Assembly (NCBI GenBank): GCA_015075005.1 | Contig: JABTVC010000001.1 | Coordinates: 1,426,001 to 1,490,000 of the forward strand | Direction: 5' to 3' | Origin: Planctomycetia bacterium | GTDB taxonomy: Bacteria > Planctomycetota > Brocadiia > Brocadiales > Brocadiaceae | Length of the DNA stretch: 64,000 nucleotides | Shown here: piece by piece, positions 46,671-56,066 of the stretch | How positions within the stretch are numbered: the stretch's first letter is position 1 | How the letters are laid out: each line of letters opens with the position of its first letter | Made by a program: the position numbers and the translations under genes | Notes under the pieces: generated by a model | What the model was told of the DNA's origin: nothing | Databases searched by the model: none | Seen by the model: the letters and a program-made list of their open reading frames with translations, nothing else

Positions 46671-49001
46671 TTACACATTATCCATTTCTTCCTGATTCAT
46701 TCGTGACATTTGGGCATCCCATTCATCTAATGTTAAGAATACCTCTCTGGCCTGACTCCCCTTATATTCTCCAACAATCCCATCTTCGGCCATCAAGTCT
46801 ATCAATTTGGCAGCCCTTGAGTATCCAATCTCCAGTCTCCGCTGTAAGAGTGAAACAGACCCTCTTTGTGTTTCAAGGATAATCCTTACCGCCTCGTTAT
46901 AAAGGCTGTCTTTCGTGCTATTGTCTTTATCTGAAGCGCCTTTCCAGCACTTCAATTCCTGACTAAACTGTGGCGCTGCACATTTTCTGAGATGTTCAAC
47001 CACATTCTTTACCTCTTCGTCACTTACATAAGCCCCCTGGACACGCACTAACTTTGAGGTACCTGGTGGCAAGAACAGCATGTCTCCGCTTCCCAGGAGT
47101 TTCTCTGCCCCGTTTTGGTCAAGGATCGTTCTCGAATCTACCTTTGAAGCAACATAAAACGATATCCTGGAAGGTAAATTTGATTTAATGAGTCCGGTAA
47201 TCACGTCGACCGAAGGCCGTTGTGTTGCCAATATGAGATGGATACCTACAGCACGTGATTTTTGTGAAAGACGGATTACCGAAGATTCAACCTCTTTGGA
47301 AGCCACCATCATCAGGTCGGCTAATTCATCCACTACGATAACAATATGAGGGAGATGAAAGGGCACTCCTTCGAGATTGGCATCCCCTTCCGGGTTTAAG
47401 CGTTTTCGGATTTCTGACATCCCCAGTCTATTATAGCCGTTAATGTGCTTTACCCCTACACTGGCGAGTAATGCGTATCGTTCTTCCATCTTATTTACCG
47501 CCCATTCCAAAACGGCCGCTGCTTTTTTCATGTCTGTCACTACGGGACTTATTAAATGAGGAATTTCCCGAAATAATGAAAACTCAACCATCTTAGGGTC
47601 TACCAGCAGGAGCTGAACATCTGTGGGATGCCGTAAGAAGAGGATACTCAGTATAACTGAATTCAGGCAAACCGATTTTCCTGAACCCGTTGTTCCCGCA
47701 ATGAGTAAGTGAGGCATGGAAGCCAAATCCGATATAACGGGGTTTCCCGCAACGTCTTTACCAATCAAAAGTGGTATTGCCATCTTTTTTCGAATCTCTT
47801 CAGAAGCATCCAGTAACTCCCGCAACATCACCATTTTTCTCTGGATATTCGGAACTTCAATGCCGATTGAAGACTTTCCCATCAGGGGCGCAACAACCCT
47901 TACGCTTTGCGCCTTTAACGCAATGGCCAAATCGTCAGAAAGACCCACAACCTTGCCAACCTTGGTCCCTGGCGCCAATTCTAATTCATACATGGTTATA
48001 ACAGGGCCTCTTTCAATTTCTACGACCTCTGATTTTACATTAAACTGTTCAAGGGCATTCTTTAAAACCTGAGCACGTTGTGTGATCTGATCCCAATCAT
48101 CTGCATGTTCTTTGAAGGCAGGTTTCTCCAGTAAATCCCGTGGCGGCAGGTTATAAGCACATTCTTTTTTCTTAACGGGCAGCGTATCGTAAATATTCGT
48201 CTCTTCATCAATCTCTATCTCTTTATGTTCTTCTTCCAGGCATTGTTTACCGTTATCCGGTTCACGCCTTTCTTCAAACACACTTCCTGATCTGCCTGGC
48301 TCATCCCTCACTTTTATAGGAGCATCCAGAGAGCAGCGATCGGTATGATTTTTTACAAGGCTATCAACCAGGGTGTCTGGATTACTACGCACGGCTGCTT
48401 TTGAGAGACGAAAAGAATGAGCCTTCTCCGTTTCAAAATCACGGCGTGGAGATGATCCGCCTTCTTTTAATTTTGTTTTTGATTCTGTGATAAAAGGTGA
48501 AATGGGGGTGGAATTAAGTAAGAGCATAATCGATATAAAGAACCCTAATCCCAGGACAATGAGGGTGCCTGTTACACTGAAATACTCGTATAACCTTGAA
48601 ACAATTACAATCCCAAAAATCCCTCCAACGTTGGCAGACAGAAAGTCCTTTTTCAGGAAATAACACCCCAGGGTAAGCAAGGATGCCATTGAAAACAATA
48701 CTAAAACAGCCCCTATCACTCTCACCCAAAGACATTCGATGCGCTCTTTATAAAGATATTGTACCCCCAACCAGCCGATAAGGATAACAATCAGGTAAGA
48801 AGTTCTTCCCATACCCGCTATGACATAGCCAGCAACCTGTGCCCCCGCCATCCCACAAAAATTATGTACAGGATTATTGACGGGATAATCTGCAAAAGGG
48901 GGATCGTTGGGGGAATAGCTGAGGAAACTTAAAAAAATAAATAATGCGAAGGCTATAAGGATAACCGCGGTAGTACAACGCACGAAACGTTTAATCCCCA
49001 T
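46671..49001 (-). CDS. ftsK: DNA translocase FtsK/SpoIIIE
   Basis: 776 residues. Four or five N-terminal membrane helices (about 10-175), a charged linker of about 120 residues, an alpha/beta motor with Walker A AGTTGSGKSVCLNSV (about 435) and Walker B IVVDELADLMMV, and a C-terminal winged-helix gamma domain (VSLLQRRLEIGYSRAAKLID, about 710-770) that reads KOPS-type sequences. It pumps chromosome ends through the division site. The presence of FtsK fits a genome where FtsZ may be absent, as known for planctomycetes. Confidence 0.94.
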   Translation of the reverse strand: MGIKRFVRCTTAVILIAFALFIFLSFLSYSPNDPPFADYPVNNPVHNFCGMAGAQVAGYVIAGMGRTSYLIVILIGWLGVQYLYKERIECLWVRVIGAVLVLFSMASLLTLGCYFLKKDFLSANVGGIFGIVIVSRLYEYFSVTGTLIVLGLGFFISIMLLLNSTPISPFITESKTKLKEGGSSPRRDFETEKAHSFRLSKAAVRSNPDTLVDSLVKNHTDRCSLDAPIKVRDEPGRSGSVFEERREPDNGKQCLEEEHKEIEIDEETNIYDTLPVKKKECAYNLPPRDLLEKPAFKEHADDWDQITQRAQVLKNALEQFNVKSEVVEIERGPVITMYELELAPGTKVGKVVGLSDDLAIALKAQSVRVVAPLMGKSSIGIEVPNIQRKMVMLRELLDASEEIRKKMAIPLLIGKDVAGNPVISDLASMPHLLIAGTTGSGKSVCLNSVILSILFLRHPTDVQLLLVDPKMVEFSLFREIPHLISPVVTDMKKAAAVLEWAVNKMEERYALLASVGVKHINGYNRLGMSEIRKRLNPEGDANLEGVPFHLPHIVIVVDELADLMMVASKEVESSVIRLSQKSRAVGIHLILATQRPSVDVITGLIKSNLPSRISFYVASKVDSRTILDQNGAEKLLGSGDMLFLPPGTSKLVRVQGAYVSDEEVKNVVEHLRKCAAPQFSQELKCWKGASDKDNSTKDSLYNEAVRIILETQRGSVSLLQRRLEIGYSRAAKLIDLMAEDGIVGEYKGSQAREVFLTLDEWDAQMSRMNQEEMDNV

Positions 49002-49040
49002 ATTATCCCTTCTGAGAATTTAGAAGAATTCAATTCCAAC

Positions 49041-49490
49041 TTAATGTCCGGTATGCCCAAAACCACCCACCCCGCGTGGAGATTCTTCCAGATTCCCAAC
49101 TTCAATCAATTCAGCCCTGGTGACCGGTTGGACTACCATTTGCGCAATCCGCATCCCCCGTTCTACCGTAAATGGATCTTTCCCAAGATTGCATAAAATA
49201 ATCCCAATCTCTCCACGATAGTCACTGTCAATCGTACCCGGAGTGTTTACAAGCGTCAGACCATATTTCAGCGCCAAACCACTTCTCGGTCTTACTTGTG
49301 CCTCATATCCCCAAGGTAATTCGATGTGGATGCCGGTAGGAATCAACTTAATTTCATTAGATTGAAGCATAATAGCTTTATTTACTGCCGCATACAAATC
49401 CATACCGCTTGCAGCTTCACTCATGTATTGGGGTAAAGGTAAATCCTCGCATCCCTGCTTTCTCATTACCTTAACTTTTATCGTATTCAC
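49041..49490 (-). CDS. dut: dUTP diphosphatase Dut
   Basis: 149 residues, the trimeric dUTPase family. All five motifs are visible: [47 protein letters not shown] and the P-loop-like [13 protein letters not shown] at the C-terminus. It hydrolyses dUTP to dUMP. The start shown is a GTG directly after the coaC stop (AAGGG nine bases upstream); the ATG at residue 9 is an alternative. Confidence 0.95.
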   Translation of the reverse strand: MNTIKVKVMRKQGCEDLPLPQYMSEAASGMDLYAAVNKAIMLQSNEIKLIPTGIHIELPWGYEAQVRPRSGLALKYGLTLVNTPGTIDSDYRGEIGIILCNLGKDPFTVERGMRIAQMVVQPVTRAELIEVGNLEESPRGVGGFGHTGH

Positions 49491-50042
49491 TTATTTGTTT
49501 CCCTTCTTGTTAAGCTCTTCTTCAATTACACCGACGATTTTCTCAACTGCGGCTAATCTCCCCATCCCAATGCGACCCGTACATAACCGTCCCTGTTCGG
49601 GTTCGATAATTCTGTACCCAAGTTTTGCTAATTTCTTTATATTTTCCTGCACAATGGGATTCAAATACATACTGTCATTCATTGCCGGAGCAATAATTAC
49701 TGGGGACCGTGCTGCCATAACGGTACATGTTAACGCATCATCTGCTATTCCGGATACGACCTTACCAATGAAATTTGCCGTAGCTGGCGCAACCACCAGT
49801 AAATCAGAATTTTCTGCCAGTGACACATGATTAGGGTCGTAATTCTCATTCTCGATAAAAAGATCCGTTACTACCCGGTTTTGAGAAATGGAACGGAAGG
49901 TCACGGGATTAACAAAGCGTTGGGCAGCCGATGTCATGATCACGGTAACACGTTTTCCCTGTTTAATCAGGCACGACACAACTTCAACAGCCTTGTAAGC
50001 TGCAATACTTCCGGTAACTCCTAAAACGATATGGCAGGGCAT
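49491..50042 (-). CDS. coaC: Phosphopantothenoylcysteine decarboxylase, stand-alone (CoaC)
   Basis: 183 residues from ATG 50042. A flavoprotein of the HFCD family: IVLGVTGSIAAYKAVEVVSC, then FVNPVTFRSISQNRV, HVSLAENSDLLVVAPATANF, the catalytic-loop PAMNDSMYLNP and GRLCTGRIGMGRL. The CoaB synthetase half of the usual CoaBC fusion is absent, and no coaB gene follows. It decarboxylates phosphopantothenoylcysteine in CoA synthesis. It is packed between gmk and dut. Confidence 0.9.
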   Translation of the reverse strand: MPCHIVLGVTGSIAAYKAVEVVSCLIKQGKRVTVIMTSAAQRFVNPVTFRSISQNRVVTDLFIENENYDPNHVSLAENSDLLVVAPATANFIGKVVSGIADDALTCTVMAARSPVIIAPAMNDSMYLNPIVQENIKKLAKLGYRIIEPEQGRLCTGRIGMGRLAAVEKIVGVIEEELNKKGNK

Positions 50043-50044
50043 GA

Positions 50045-50590
50045 TCACGTCAGGCCTAGTATTTCACGAATAGTATTTACTGTTACTTCCAAATCATCGT
50101 TCACGACAGAATATTTATACCGATCCGTGTATTCAAATTCTTTGTCCGCAACTTTTAAACGGAGTTCGACATCCTGCTTCTTGTTTGTATTTCTTTCCAT
50201 TAACCGTTGTCCCAAAGTTTTTTTATCTGGAGGCAGTAAAAATATCGATATCACTTCCGGAAACTTTTCCATAATTAGCAAGGAACCTTGCACCTCGATT
50301 TCGAGCAAGTAAATAATATCCTTCGCAAGGGCCTCTCTCAATGCATTCATGGGGGTACCGTAGTAGCTTCCGCAATACTCTGCATATTCGGCCAGTTCAC
50401 CATTCCGAATCATTTCTTCGAATTCTTTCGTTGATACAAAATGGTAAGCTTTTCCGTTTTTCTCGTTATGTCTGGGCAAACGGGTGGTCACCGATATGGA
50501 TTTTTTCACCTGCGGGTCTTTTTCAAGCAGTTTGCATATCGTTGTCTTGCCAGACCCGGACGGCCCTGAAATAATTACCAACTTACCCAT
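50045..50590 (-). CDS. gmk: Guanylate kinase Gmk
   Basis: 181 residues from ATG 50590, giving MGKLVIISGPSGSGKTTICK with the P-loop; the open frame extends further upstream without support. VTTRLPRHNEKNGKAYHFVS and the EYCGSYYGTPMNALREAL nucleotide contacts are present, as is ISIFLLPPDKKTLGQRLMER. It phosphorylates GMP to GDP. It lies 38 bases after yicC, the usual neighbour in many bacteria. Confidence 0.95.
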   Translation of the reverse strand: MGKLVIISGPSGSGKTTICKLLEKDPQVKKSISVTTRLPRHNEKNGKAYHFVSTKEFEEMIRNGELAEYAEYCGSYYGTPMNALREALAKDIIYLLEIEVQGSLLIMEKFPEVISIFLLPPDKKTLGQRLMERNTNKKQDVELRLKVADKEFEYTDRYKYSVVNDDLEVTVNTIREILGLT

Positions 50591-50628
50591 GTCTCTTGTT
50601 ACTTGACGATGTAAGAGATTTACCAATT

Positions 50629-51513
50629 CTATTCAATATTAAATATCTGCTCACGGATTTTTTCGATCTCTGTCTTTACATCCACCAAATCCTTCACCAT
50701 CACGCTATCATTTGCCTTTGCACACATGGTATTGGTTTCACGGAACATCTCCTGAACAATAAAATCGAGCTTTCTGCCCATAGGTTCATCCAGGTGTATC
50801 GTTTCCTGCAGTTGATGTAAATGGCTTTTGAGACGACTGATTTCCTCTGTAATATCACATCGTTCTGCAAAGACGGCAATTTCACGACAAAGGTTACTAT
50901 CAGTTAATTCAACAGGAGTCCCGGCTAATAACGAGGCAACCCTGTTCTGTAAACGCTTGCTATATTCCCGGACTATCATAGGTGCCCTTGTTTCTATTTT
51001 ATCAAGTATCGAAAGAATAAATTCTTTTCGCTGTTCAATATCTCTTCCAAGATGCCTGCCTTCAACGGTTCTCATTTCTATCATCTTTTTTAAGGCTTTG
51101 CCTATAAGTGAAAGACATATGGACAAAAGGGCCTCTACATCCTCCTGATCGTTTTTTCCCTTTTGCAGTAACCCGGGAAGCATCATCAGAGAATTAACGG
51201 ATATTCTTTCCTTTGAACCAATCTCTTTTTTAATATCGTTTAATAAACGATAATACTCCTTTAATCTGCCACTATTCAAGATGTACTCGGGTTCTTGACG
51301 GAGAGTCTGATAATTTATATTCACAAGGATAGTACCCCGATTGATCTTTTCCCTGATTGATCGTTCAATTTCACTCTCAAAGGCTTGCAATATCTCCGGC
51401 ACCCTCGAGTCTATTTTCAGGAATCGATTATTGACCGAGCGCAATTCTACACGAATCGTACGCTCGGTATCGGTATGTTCAGCAATACCAAATCCCGTCA
51501 TACTCTTGAGCAT
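50629..51513 (-). CDS. yicC: YicC-family endoribonuclease
   Basis: 294 residues from ATG 51513 (GGAG six bases upstream), giving the standard start MLKSMTGFGIAE. SVNNRFLKIDSRVPEIL follows, and the C-terminus ends GRKLDFIVQEMFRETNTMCA and VDVKTEIEKIREQIFNIE, the family hallmark. E. coli YicC is an RNase involved in small-RNA turnover. The gene pairs with gmk as in many genomes. Confidence 0.93.
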   Translation of the reverse strand: MLKSMTGFGIAEHTDTERTIRVELRSVNNRFLKIDSRVPEILQAFESEIERSIREKINRGTILVNINYQTLRQEPEYILNSGRLKEYYRLLNDIKKEIGSKERISVNSLMMLPGLLQKGKNDQEDVEALLSICLSLIGKALKKMIEMRTVEGRHLGRDIEQRKEFILSILDKIETRAPMIVREYSKRLQNRVASLLAGTPVELTDSNLCREIAVFAERCDITEEISRLKSHLHQLQETIHLDEPMGRKLDFIVQEMFRETNTMCAKANDSVMVKDLVDVKTEIEKIREQIFNIE

Positions 51514-51543
51514 CAAAGTCTCCACAATATCTGTGTTCATGAG

Positions 51544-51876
51544 CTATTTATTTGAACCTTTATCTGCTTTACTATGCCCTTCATTCTCAGATTTTTCCGG
51601 GACATTCAATGCCTGATCTTCTTTCGTAACAGGATTCATGCCTGCTGATTGGCCATGCAGTTCCCCACCCTTCATTCCTGTTTGTTGTTGCGAACTTTCT
51701 TGTACCGGCTTGTTGACAGATTCTTCTATAACATCCTGCATACCCATGCCGGAGGGGCTACCCGTCCTTCCTTCTGTATAAGGAGCATCATCGTGTGGAT
51801 GGTGTCCTTCATGCCCAGGATGTTCTTGCGCATGCTGCGCTTCAGGAACTTCGTTTGTAATCATCGTATCCATCAT
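51544..51876 (-). CDS. Histidine-rich hydrophilic protein overlapping secG
   Basis: 110 residues, no hydrophobic segment. The N-terminal third is rich in His, Glu and Pro (AQHAQEHPGHEGHHPHDDAP); the rest is polar and low in complexity. It overlaps the secG end by 35 bases in another frame. It may be a real overlapping gene, for example a disordered metal-binding protein, or a C-terminal extension of SecG put out of frame by an indel. Planctomycete SecG proteins sometimes carry such disordered tails. Confidence 0.45.
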   Translation of the reverse strand: MMDTMITNEVPEAQHAQEHPGHEGHHPHDDAPYTEGRTGSPSGMGMQDVIEESVNKPVQESSQQQTGMKGGELHGQSAGMNPVTKEDQALNVPEKSENEGHSKADKGSNK

Positions 51877-52186
51877 ATGCAGGGACGGATAACTTAAACA
51901 TAAAAACCGTGGTTACAATAAATGCAGCACCTATAAGGTAGGTTACTTTCGTTAAAAATGTACTTGTTCTCGTGCCAAAGGCAGACTGATCCCCCAGTCC
52001 ACCAATAGCAGCCAATCCTCCCCCCTTACCCGATTGCAATAAGATAGACCCGATCATGAGCACGCATAATATAGGCAACGCGATTTTTAGTGCAACGACT
52101 AAATTCAAAAAATAGAATGCATTTAATATTCCAAAAATAACAATGATTGCAATTACCCACTTAAATGCCTTTTCAGCCTTTACCAT
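51842..52186 (-). CDS. secG: Preprotein translocase subunit SecG
   Basis: 114 residues from ATG 52186 (GGAG six bases upstream). Two membrane helices (about 10-28 and 75-100) flank the diagnostic loop GSILLQSGKGGGLAAIGG and SAFGTRTSTFLTKVT. SecG assists SecYE in protein export. Its C-terminus, YDGYDDYKRSS, overlaps the histidine-rich frame. It follows tpiA directly, the classical tpiA-secG order. Confidence 0.93.
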   Translation of the reverse strand: MVKAEKAFKWVIAIIVIFGILNAFYFLNLVVALKIALPILCVLMIGSILLQSGKGGGLAAIGGLGDQSAFGTRTSTFLTKVTYLIGAAFIVTTVFMFKLSVPAYDGYDDYKRSS

Positions 52187-52224
52187 GTGACTCTCCAATT
52201 ATAAAAAAACCAACTATTAAAAAT

Positions 52225-52995
52225 TTAATACTTTGCAGCAGTTTCGATAATTTTAAAAAAAGATTCAAATTTAATACTCGCACCGCCTACCAGAAGGCCA
52301 TCAATCTCTGGCTGAGTCATCAATTCTTTTGCATTCTCTGGTTTAACACTTCCGCCATACTGAATATATACGCTATCTGCAATCTCTTTACCGTACCCAT
52401 CCGTTATCACACCTCTAATAAACGAATGGACTTCGTTCGCCTGCTCAGGTAAAGCAGTTTTCCCTGTACCGATAGCCCATACAGGTTCGTAAGCAATCAC
52501 CAGTTCATTTATCTGACCGGCACTAATCCCGTGCAAACCTTCTTTTAATTGATTTCTGATCACATATTTTGTTCTTTCGTCCTCCCTATCATCTAACGTT
52601 TCTCCAACACAAAAAACCGGCTTTAAATTGACTGATAATGCCGTCTTTATTTTGGCATTGATAAAAGAATCGGTCTCATGAAAGATATGACGCCGTTCGG
52701 AATGCCCAATTAATACATAGGCACAACCAACCTCTTTCACCATTGTAGCTGAAATCTCACCGGTATAAGCACCGTTTTTTTCACTATGAATATTCTGTGC
52801 CGCCACGAAAATTCCACAACCTTCTAATACCAGGCAAATATCTTTCAAAAAAACAAAAGGTGGACAAATTCCACAAATTATCCCACTTTCATCGCATACA
52901 GCACTTCTCAGTGATTTGGCAAATTCAACCCCTTCCACAAGGGTAAGATTCATCTTCCAATTTCCCAGGATAAAAGGTTTTTTTTTCATTGTCAT
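52225..52995 (-). CDS. tpiA: Triosephosphate isomerase TpiA
   Basis: 256 residues. Catalytic residues are in place: Lys in LGNWKMN, His in VLIGHSERR, Glu in VIAYEPVWAIGTGK. The phosphate loop reads YGGSVKPENAKEL, and DGLLVGGASI closes the barrel. It interconverts dihydroxyacetone phosphate and glyceraldehyde 3-phosphate. It lies 15 bases after pheA and is followed by secG. Confidence 0.96.
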   Translation of the reverse strand: MTMKKKPFILGNWKMNLTLVEGVEFAKSLRSAVCDESGIICGICPPFVFLKDICLVLEGCGIFVAAQNIHSEKNGAYTGEISATMVKEVGCAYVLIGHSERRHIFHETDSFINAKIKTALSVNLKPVFCVGETLDDREDERTKYVIRNQLKEGLHGISAGQINELVIAYEPVWAIGTGKTALPEQANEVHSFIRGVITDGYGKEIADSVYIQYGGSVKPENAKELMTQPEIDGLLVGGASIKFESFFKIIETAAKY

Positions 52996-53010
52996 GGAAT
53001 TATATCCTTA

Positions 53011-54092
53011 TTAATCACACCTTGGAAATGATCCCAAAATCTTCATGTCTGAACACTTTTTGAAAACTTCTTCAAGCGCTTTTTGTACCGATTCATTCAC
53101 CACATGTCCGTCAAAATCAAGGTAAAAACAATATTCCCACGCCTTTTTTCTGGTGGGTAACGATTCAATATTGGTAAGATTTATATTATAGGTTCTAAAA
53201 GGCTCGAGTATTTCCAATAATGCCCCGGGACGATTTTTGGTATAGCACATCACCGCCGTCCTGTCCTTTTCGCCCGGTGCACCGTATTCTTTGCTTAAAA
53301 CAAAAAACCTTGTTACATTATTTGGATTGTCTTCAATATTTCTAAATAGGATATTTAATCCGTACTCTTGTGCTATTTCGGCGTTAGCAATTATTGCACA
53401 ATATTCCCCTTTTTTTTCAGAATTTACGGTCTTTTCAAAAATACGAGCAGCCTCGGCACTGCTACTAACTTCTATCAACTCTGCATGGGGAAGATTGCTT
53501 GCCAGCCAATTTCTGCATTGAGATAAGATCTGCAATTTAGAGTAAACCTTTTTAATCTCTTCTTTTGCACAATTTGCCATTAAATTGTGATGAATTGGAA
53601 AACAATCTCAGCACATACCTTGACATCAAACTCCACAAACATGTTTAACGTTTCCCGAATGCCACCCTCTGTGGAATTCTCAACCGGTACAATACCATAG
53701 TCACTTCTCCCTGCCGCCACATCTCGAAAAACATCATCGATACCCCGTACCGGAACGTACTCAACCGATGAACCAAACTTTTGCTTAGCAGCGAAATAAC
53801 TAAAAGTACCCTTTGGGCCCAGATACGATACCTTGATAGCTTTTTCCAATATTAAGGAACCAGCCATTAACTCACGATATATCGCCATTAAACTATCATT
53901 CGTTAAAGGACCTTTATTTTGCGATGTGATCCGCGAGTAAACTTCTCGTTCCCTGTTTGGAACATATACTTGAGCACGGCTCTGTTTTTTTATTTCACCT
54001 ATCTTTAAAACTACTTTGGCTCGCTCATTTAGCAAATCTACAATTTTTGAATCCAACCCATCAATTTCATTCCTTAATTGGGCTATATCCAT
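53011..54092 (-). CDS. pheA: Chorismate mutase / prephenate dehydratase PheA, frameshifted
   Basis: Two frames, 53580-54092 and 53011-53580. The first has the chorismate mutase helices (LRNEIDGLDSKIVDLLNERA, 1-85) and the dehydratase start (VSYLGPKGTFSYFAA, NSTEGGIRETL), ending VCAEIVFQFITI. The second reads on from IHHNLMANCAKEEIKKVYSK to the dehydratase end (NNVTRFFVLSKE) and an ACT domain (TAVMCYTKNRPGALLEILEP, NLTNIESLPT) for feedback by phenylalanine. Adding one A to caatt at about 53592-53597 gives VFQIHHNL and joins them; family members have HNL here. So it is one gene of about 360 residues with a one-base deletion or a sequencing error. Confidence 0.9.
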
Positions 54093-54471
54093 AGCGAATT
54101 TCAGTTAATTCCCGATCCCTCTTAATATTATGTTTAGTTATTGTCAACAAAGCATTTAGATTTATCTACTTCTTGGTAAATTTATCAGAATTCTCAATAC
54201 GTGTCAATAAAATTAAGTTATTTAATTTTTTTTATTGACTGTCAATAAAAGGTTGTTAAAATGACGAAGGAAATTATTTGCTAATTGCTCTAATATTTTG
54301 CAAAGCGGTATGTTACGACGATGTTTGTCATAACTATCTTATGTTCTTTGAATTTAATTATAGTATCTTATTTAACCTACCTATTTTTTTTCTTATTTTT
54401 TATATGTAAATTTTTAGGTACTTATATGTAATCTTCGTTGTTTTATGTCTTTATTAGAAAGGAAGATATAC
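54093..54471 (+). other. AT-rich divergent promoter region between pheA and the NYN gene
   Basis: 380 bases, very AT-rich, no gene. It must carry the minus-strand promoter of the pheA-tpiA-secG group and the plus-strand promoter of the NYN-rnc group. The repeated phrases gtcaacaaag, tgtcaataaaat and tgtcaataaaa look like direct repeats (54145, 54202, 54240) that could bind a regulator. Confidence 0.45.
54235..54262 (+). promoter_or_regulatory. Sigma-70-type promoter for the NYN-rnc genes
   Basis: TTGACT (54235-54240), 16 bases, TAAAAT (54257-54262). It leaves an untranslated leader of about 200 bases before ATG 54472. Confidence 0.5.
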
Positions 54472-55008
54472 ATGGTAGGTGGACGAATTAAAGGATCTCA
54501 GCAAAGGATTGGTATATTTGTTGATGTCCAAAATATGTTCTATTCAGCAAAGGCGTTACACCAATCAAAAATCGATTATAGTAAACTTTTATTAGAAATT
54601 GTCGGTGACAGAAATCTCATTCGTGCAATTGCATATGTTGTACAAAAACCCGATGTGGACCAATCCAGCTTTACCGATGCGCTAAGCCGTTTAGGATATG
54701 AGATCAAATCGAAAGAACTTCGGCTAAGACCTGACGGGACGGCAAAAGGGGATTGGGATATGGGTATTGCTATTGATTCTATCGCAATTGCGCCAAAGCT
54801 GGATACCGTGGTACTGGTAAGTGGCGATGGAGATTTTGCTCCTCTCGTAGAAATGTTAAAAGCGCATGGTTGCCGGGTGGAGGTTGTTTCTTTCAGGCGT
54901 AGCACAGCTATTGAGCTTATTGATGCTGCCACACAATACACCGCAATAGAAGAATCCATGTTGTTTAAAGAAAAGAAGTTTCAAAAGAATGATACTTCGA
55001 ACGAATAG
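54472..55008 (+). CDS. NYN-domain (LabA/DUF88) nuclease
   Basis: 178 residues from ATG 54472 (GGAAG about six bases upstream). A PIN-like NYN domain fills it: IGIFVDVQNMFYSAKALHQ (about 14-32) with the first acid, GDWDMGIAIDSIAIAP with a conserved Asp pair (about 92-107), and VVLVSGDGDFAPLVEMLKAH (about 112-131). These acids would bind metal for RNA cleavage. The 3' end overlaps rnc by 20 bases, so it is probably translated together with RNase III and acts on RNA. Confidence 0.88.
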   Translation: MVGGRIKGSQQRIGIFVDVQNMFYSAKALHQSKIDYSKLLLEIVGDRNLIRAIAYVVQKPDVDQSSFTDALSRLGYEIKSKELRLRPDGTAKGDWDMGIAIDSIAIAPKLDTVVLVSGDGDFAPLVEMLKAHGCRVEVVSFRRSTAIELIDAATQYTAIEESMLFKEKKFQKNDTSNE

Positions 55009-55729
55009 CCACATCAATCCAGAAAAACTGAGTGATTGCCAGCTTGCAATAGGTTATTTTTTTAATAACACAGAAGTACTTGAGAAGGCATTAACCCATA
55101 CTTCCTGCAAGTTAGAAAATAATTTTTCTAATGAACGTTTGGAATTCTTGGGGGATGCAATTTTGGGGATGATTATTTCCGATTATCTCTTTAAAACATT
55201 ATCCGAATGCAACGAGGGTGAGTTAACCAAGATAAAATCGGTGGTAGTAAGTCAATCAACCCTTGCAAAGGTTAGCGTGGAAGCGCAGTTAAAAGATTTT
55301 CTTATCGTGGGAAGAGGCTTACATGACAGAAACTTTTTCCCAAAATCTTTACTTGCAAATGTATTTGAAGCCGTTATCGCTGCAATATACATAGATGGTG
55401 GCCTTGTACCAGCTTATAATTTTACGGTAAGGTATTTAAAGAAAGAAGTCGATATCGTTTGCAAAGACCAACACGAAAAGAATTACAAATCTATCCTTCA
55501 GCAATACAGTCAGAGAGAGTATGGTGTTACACCTTGCTATCAGGTCTTGCAGCAAATTGGACCAGATCATGGAAAGTCATTTGAGATAAGGGTAGTAATA
55601 AAAAATAATGAATATGGCAAAGGGTGGGGGAAAAGTAAGAAGGAGGCTGAGCAATACGCTGCAAAAGAGACTTTAAAGATGATTCTCCCCGGATTAATTC
55701 AAGAAAACGAAGATAAATCACGTATTTAA
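54989..55729 (+). CDS. rnc: Ribonuclease III
   Basis: 246 residues. The RNase III signature NERLEFLGDAILGMIISDYL (about 46-65) and the second acidic block FEAVIAAIYIDGG (about 127-139) are intact. The double-stranded RNA-binding domain (about 165-240) has NYKSILQQYSQREYG and GKGWGKSKKEAEQYAAKETL. It processes rRNA precursors and structured mRNAs. The start lies inside the NYN gene, unusual company for rnc. Confidence 0.95.
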   Translation: MILRTNSHINPEKLSDCQLAIGYFFNNTEVLEKALTHTSCKLENNFSNERLEFLGDAILGMIISDYLFKTLSECNEGELTKIKSVVVSQSTLAKVSVEAQLKDFLIVGRGLHDRNFFPKSLLANVFEAVIAAIYIDGGLVPAYNFTVRYLKKEVDIVCKDQHEKNYKSILQQYSQREYGVTPCYQVLQQIGPDHGKSFEIRVVIKNNEYGKGWGKSKKEAEQYAAKETLKMILPGLIQENEDKSRI

Positions 55730-55748
55730 CAAGAAAGGTGTTTTCATT

Positions 55749-56006
55749 ATGGCAAAAAAAGTAAACAAAAAGAAAATAGTAAGTATTTGTCCTGTTGGTA
55801 TAATAAAAACAAGATGTCCAAGTATCAGAAGGACAAGGCAAATCCGCGTCAAATTATTAACGTTACAAAGAGAAAGTAATATAGACGGAGAACAAATAAC
55901 ACAACTTCGGTCTGCATTAAAAGCCAAGAAAAAGAGGGGAATTGCTTTGGATTGCGAAACGTGTACCTTTAATACAGCAGAACGCGCATCGGCGGGTGTA
56001 TCTTAA
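55749..56006 (+). CDS. Small basic protein of unknown function
   Basis: 85 residues, rich in Lys and Arg, starting MAKKVNKKKIVSICPVG. Four cysteines (positions about 14, 23, 69, 72; the last two as CETC) might bind zinc. The predicted helix at about 40-60 is amphipathic. GAAAG lies about eight bases before the start and the gene follows rnc by 19 bases, so it is likely co-transcribed. An RNA-related role is a guess from charge and position. Confidence 0.5.
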   Translation: MAKKVNKKKIVSICPVGIIKTRCPSIRRTRQIRVKLLTLQRESNIDGEQITQLRSALKAKKKRGIALDCETCTFNTAERASAGVS

Positions 56007-56066
56007 GAATTGCAAAGAGAGAAGGTATTAACGCCCAACCAAATTTGAAAACGCCAATTTAGATGC

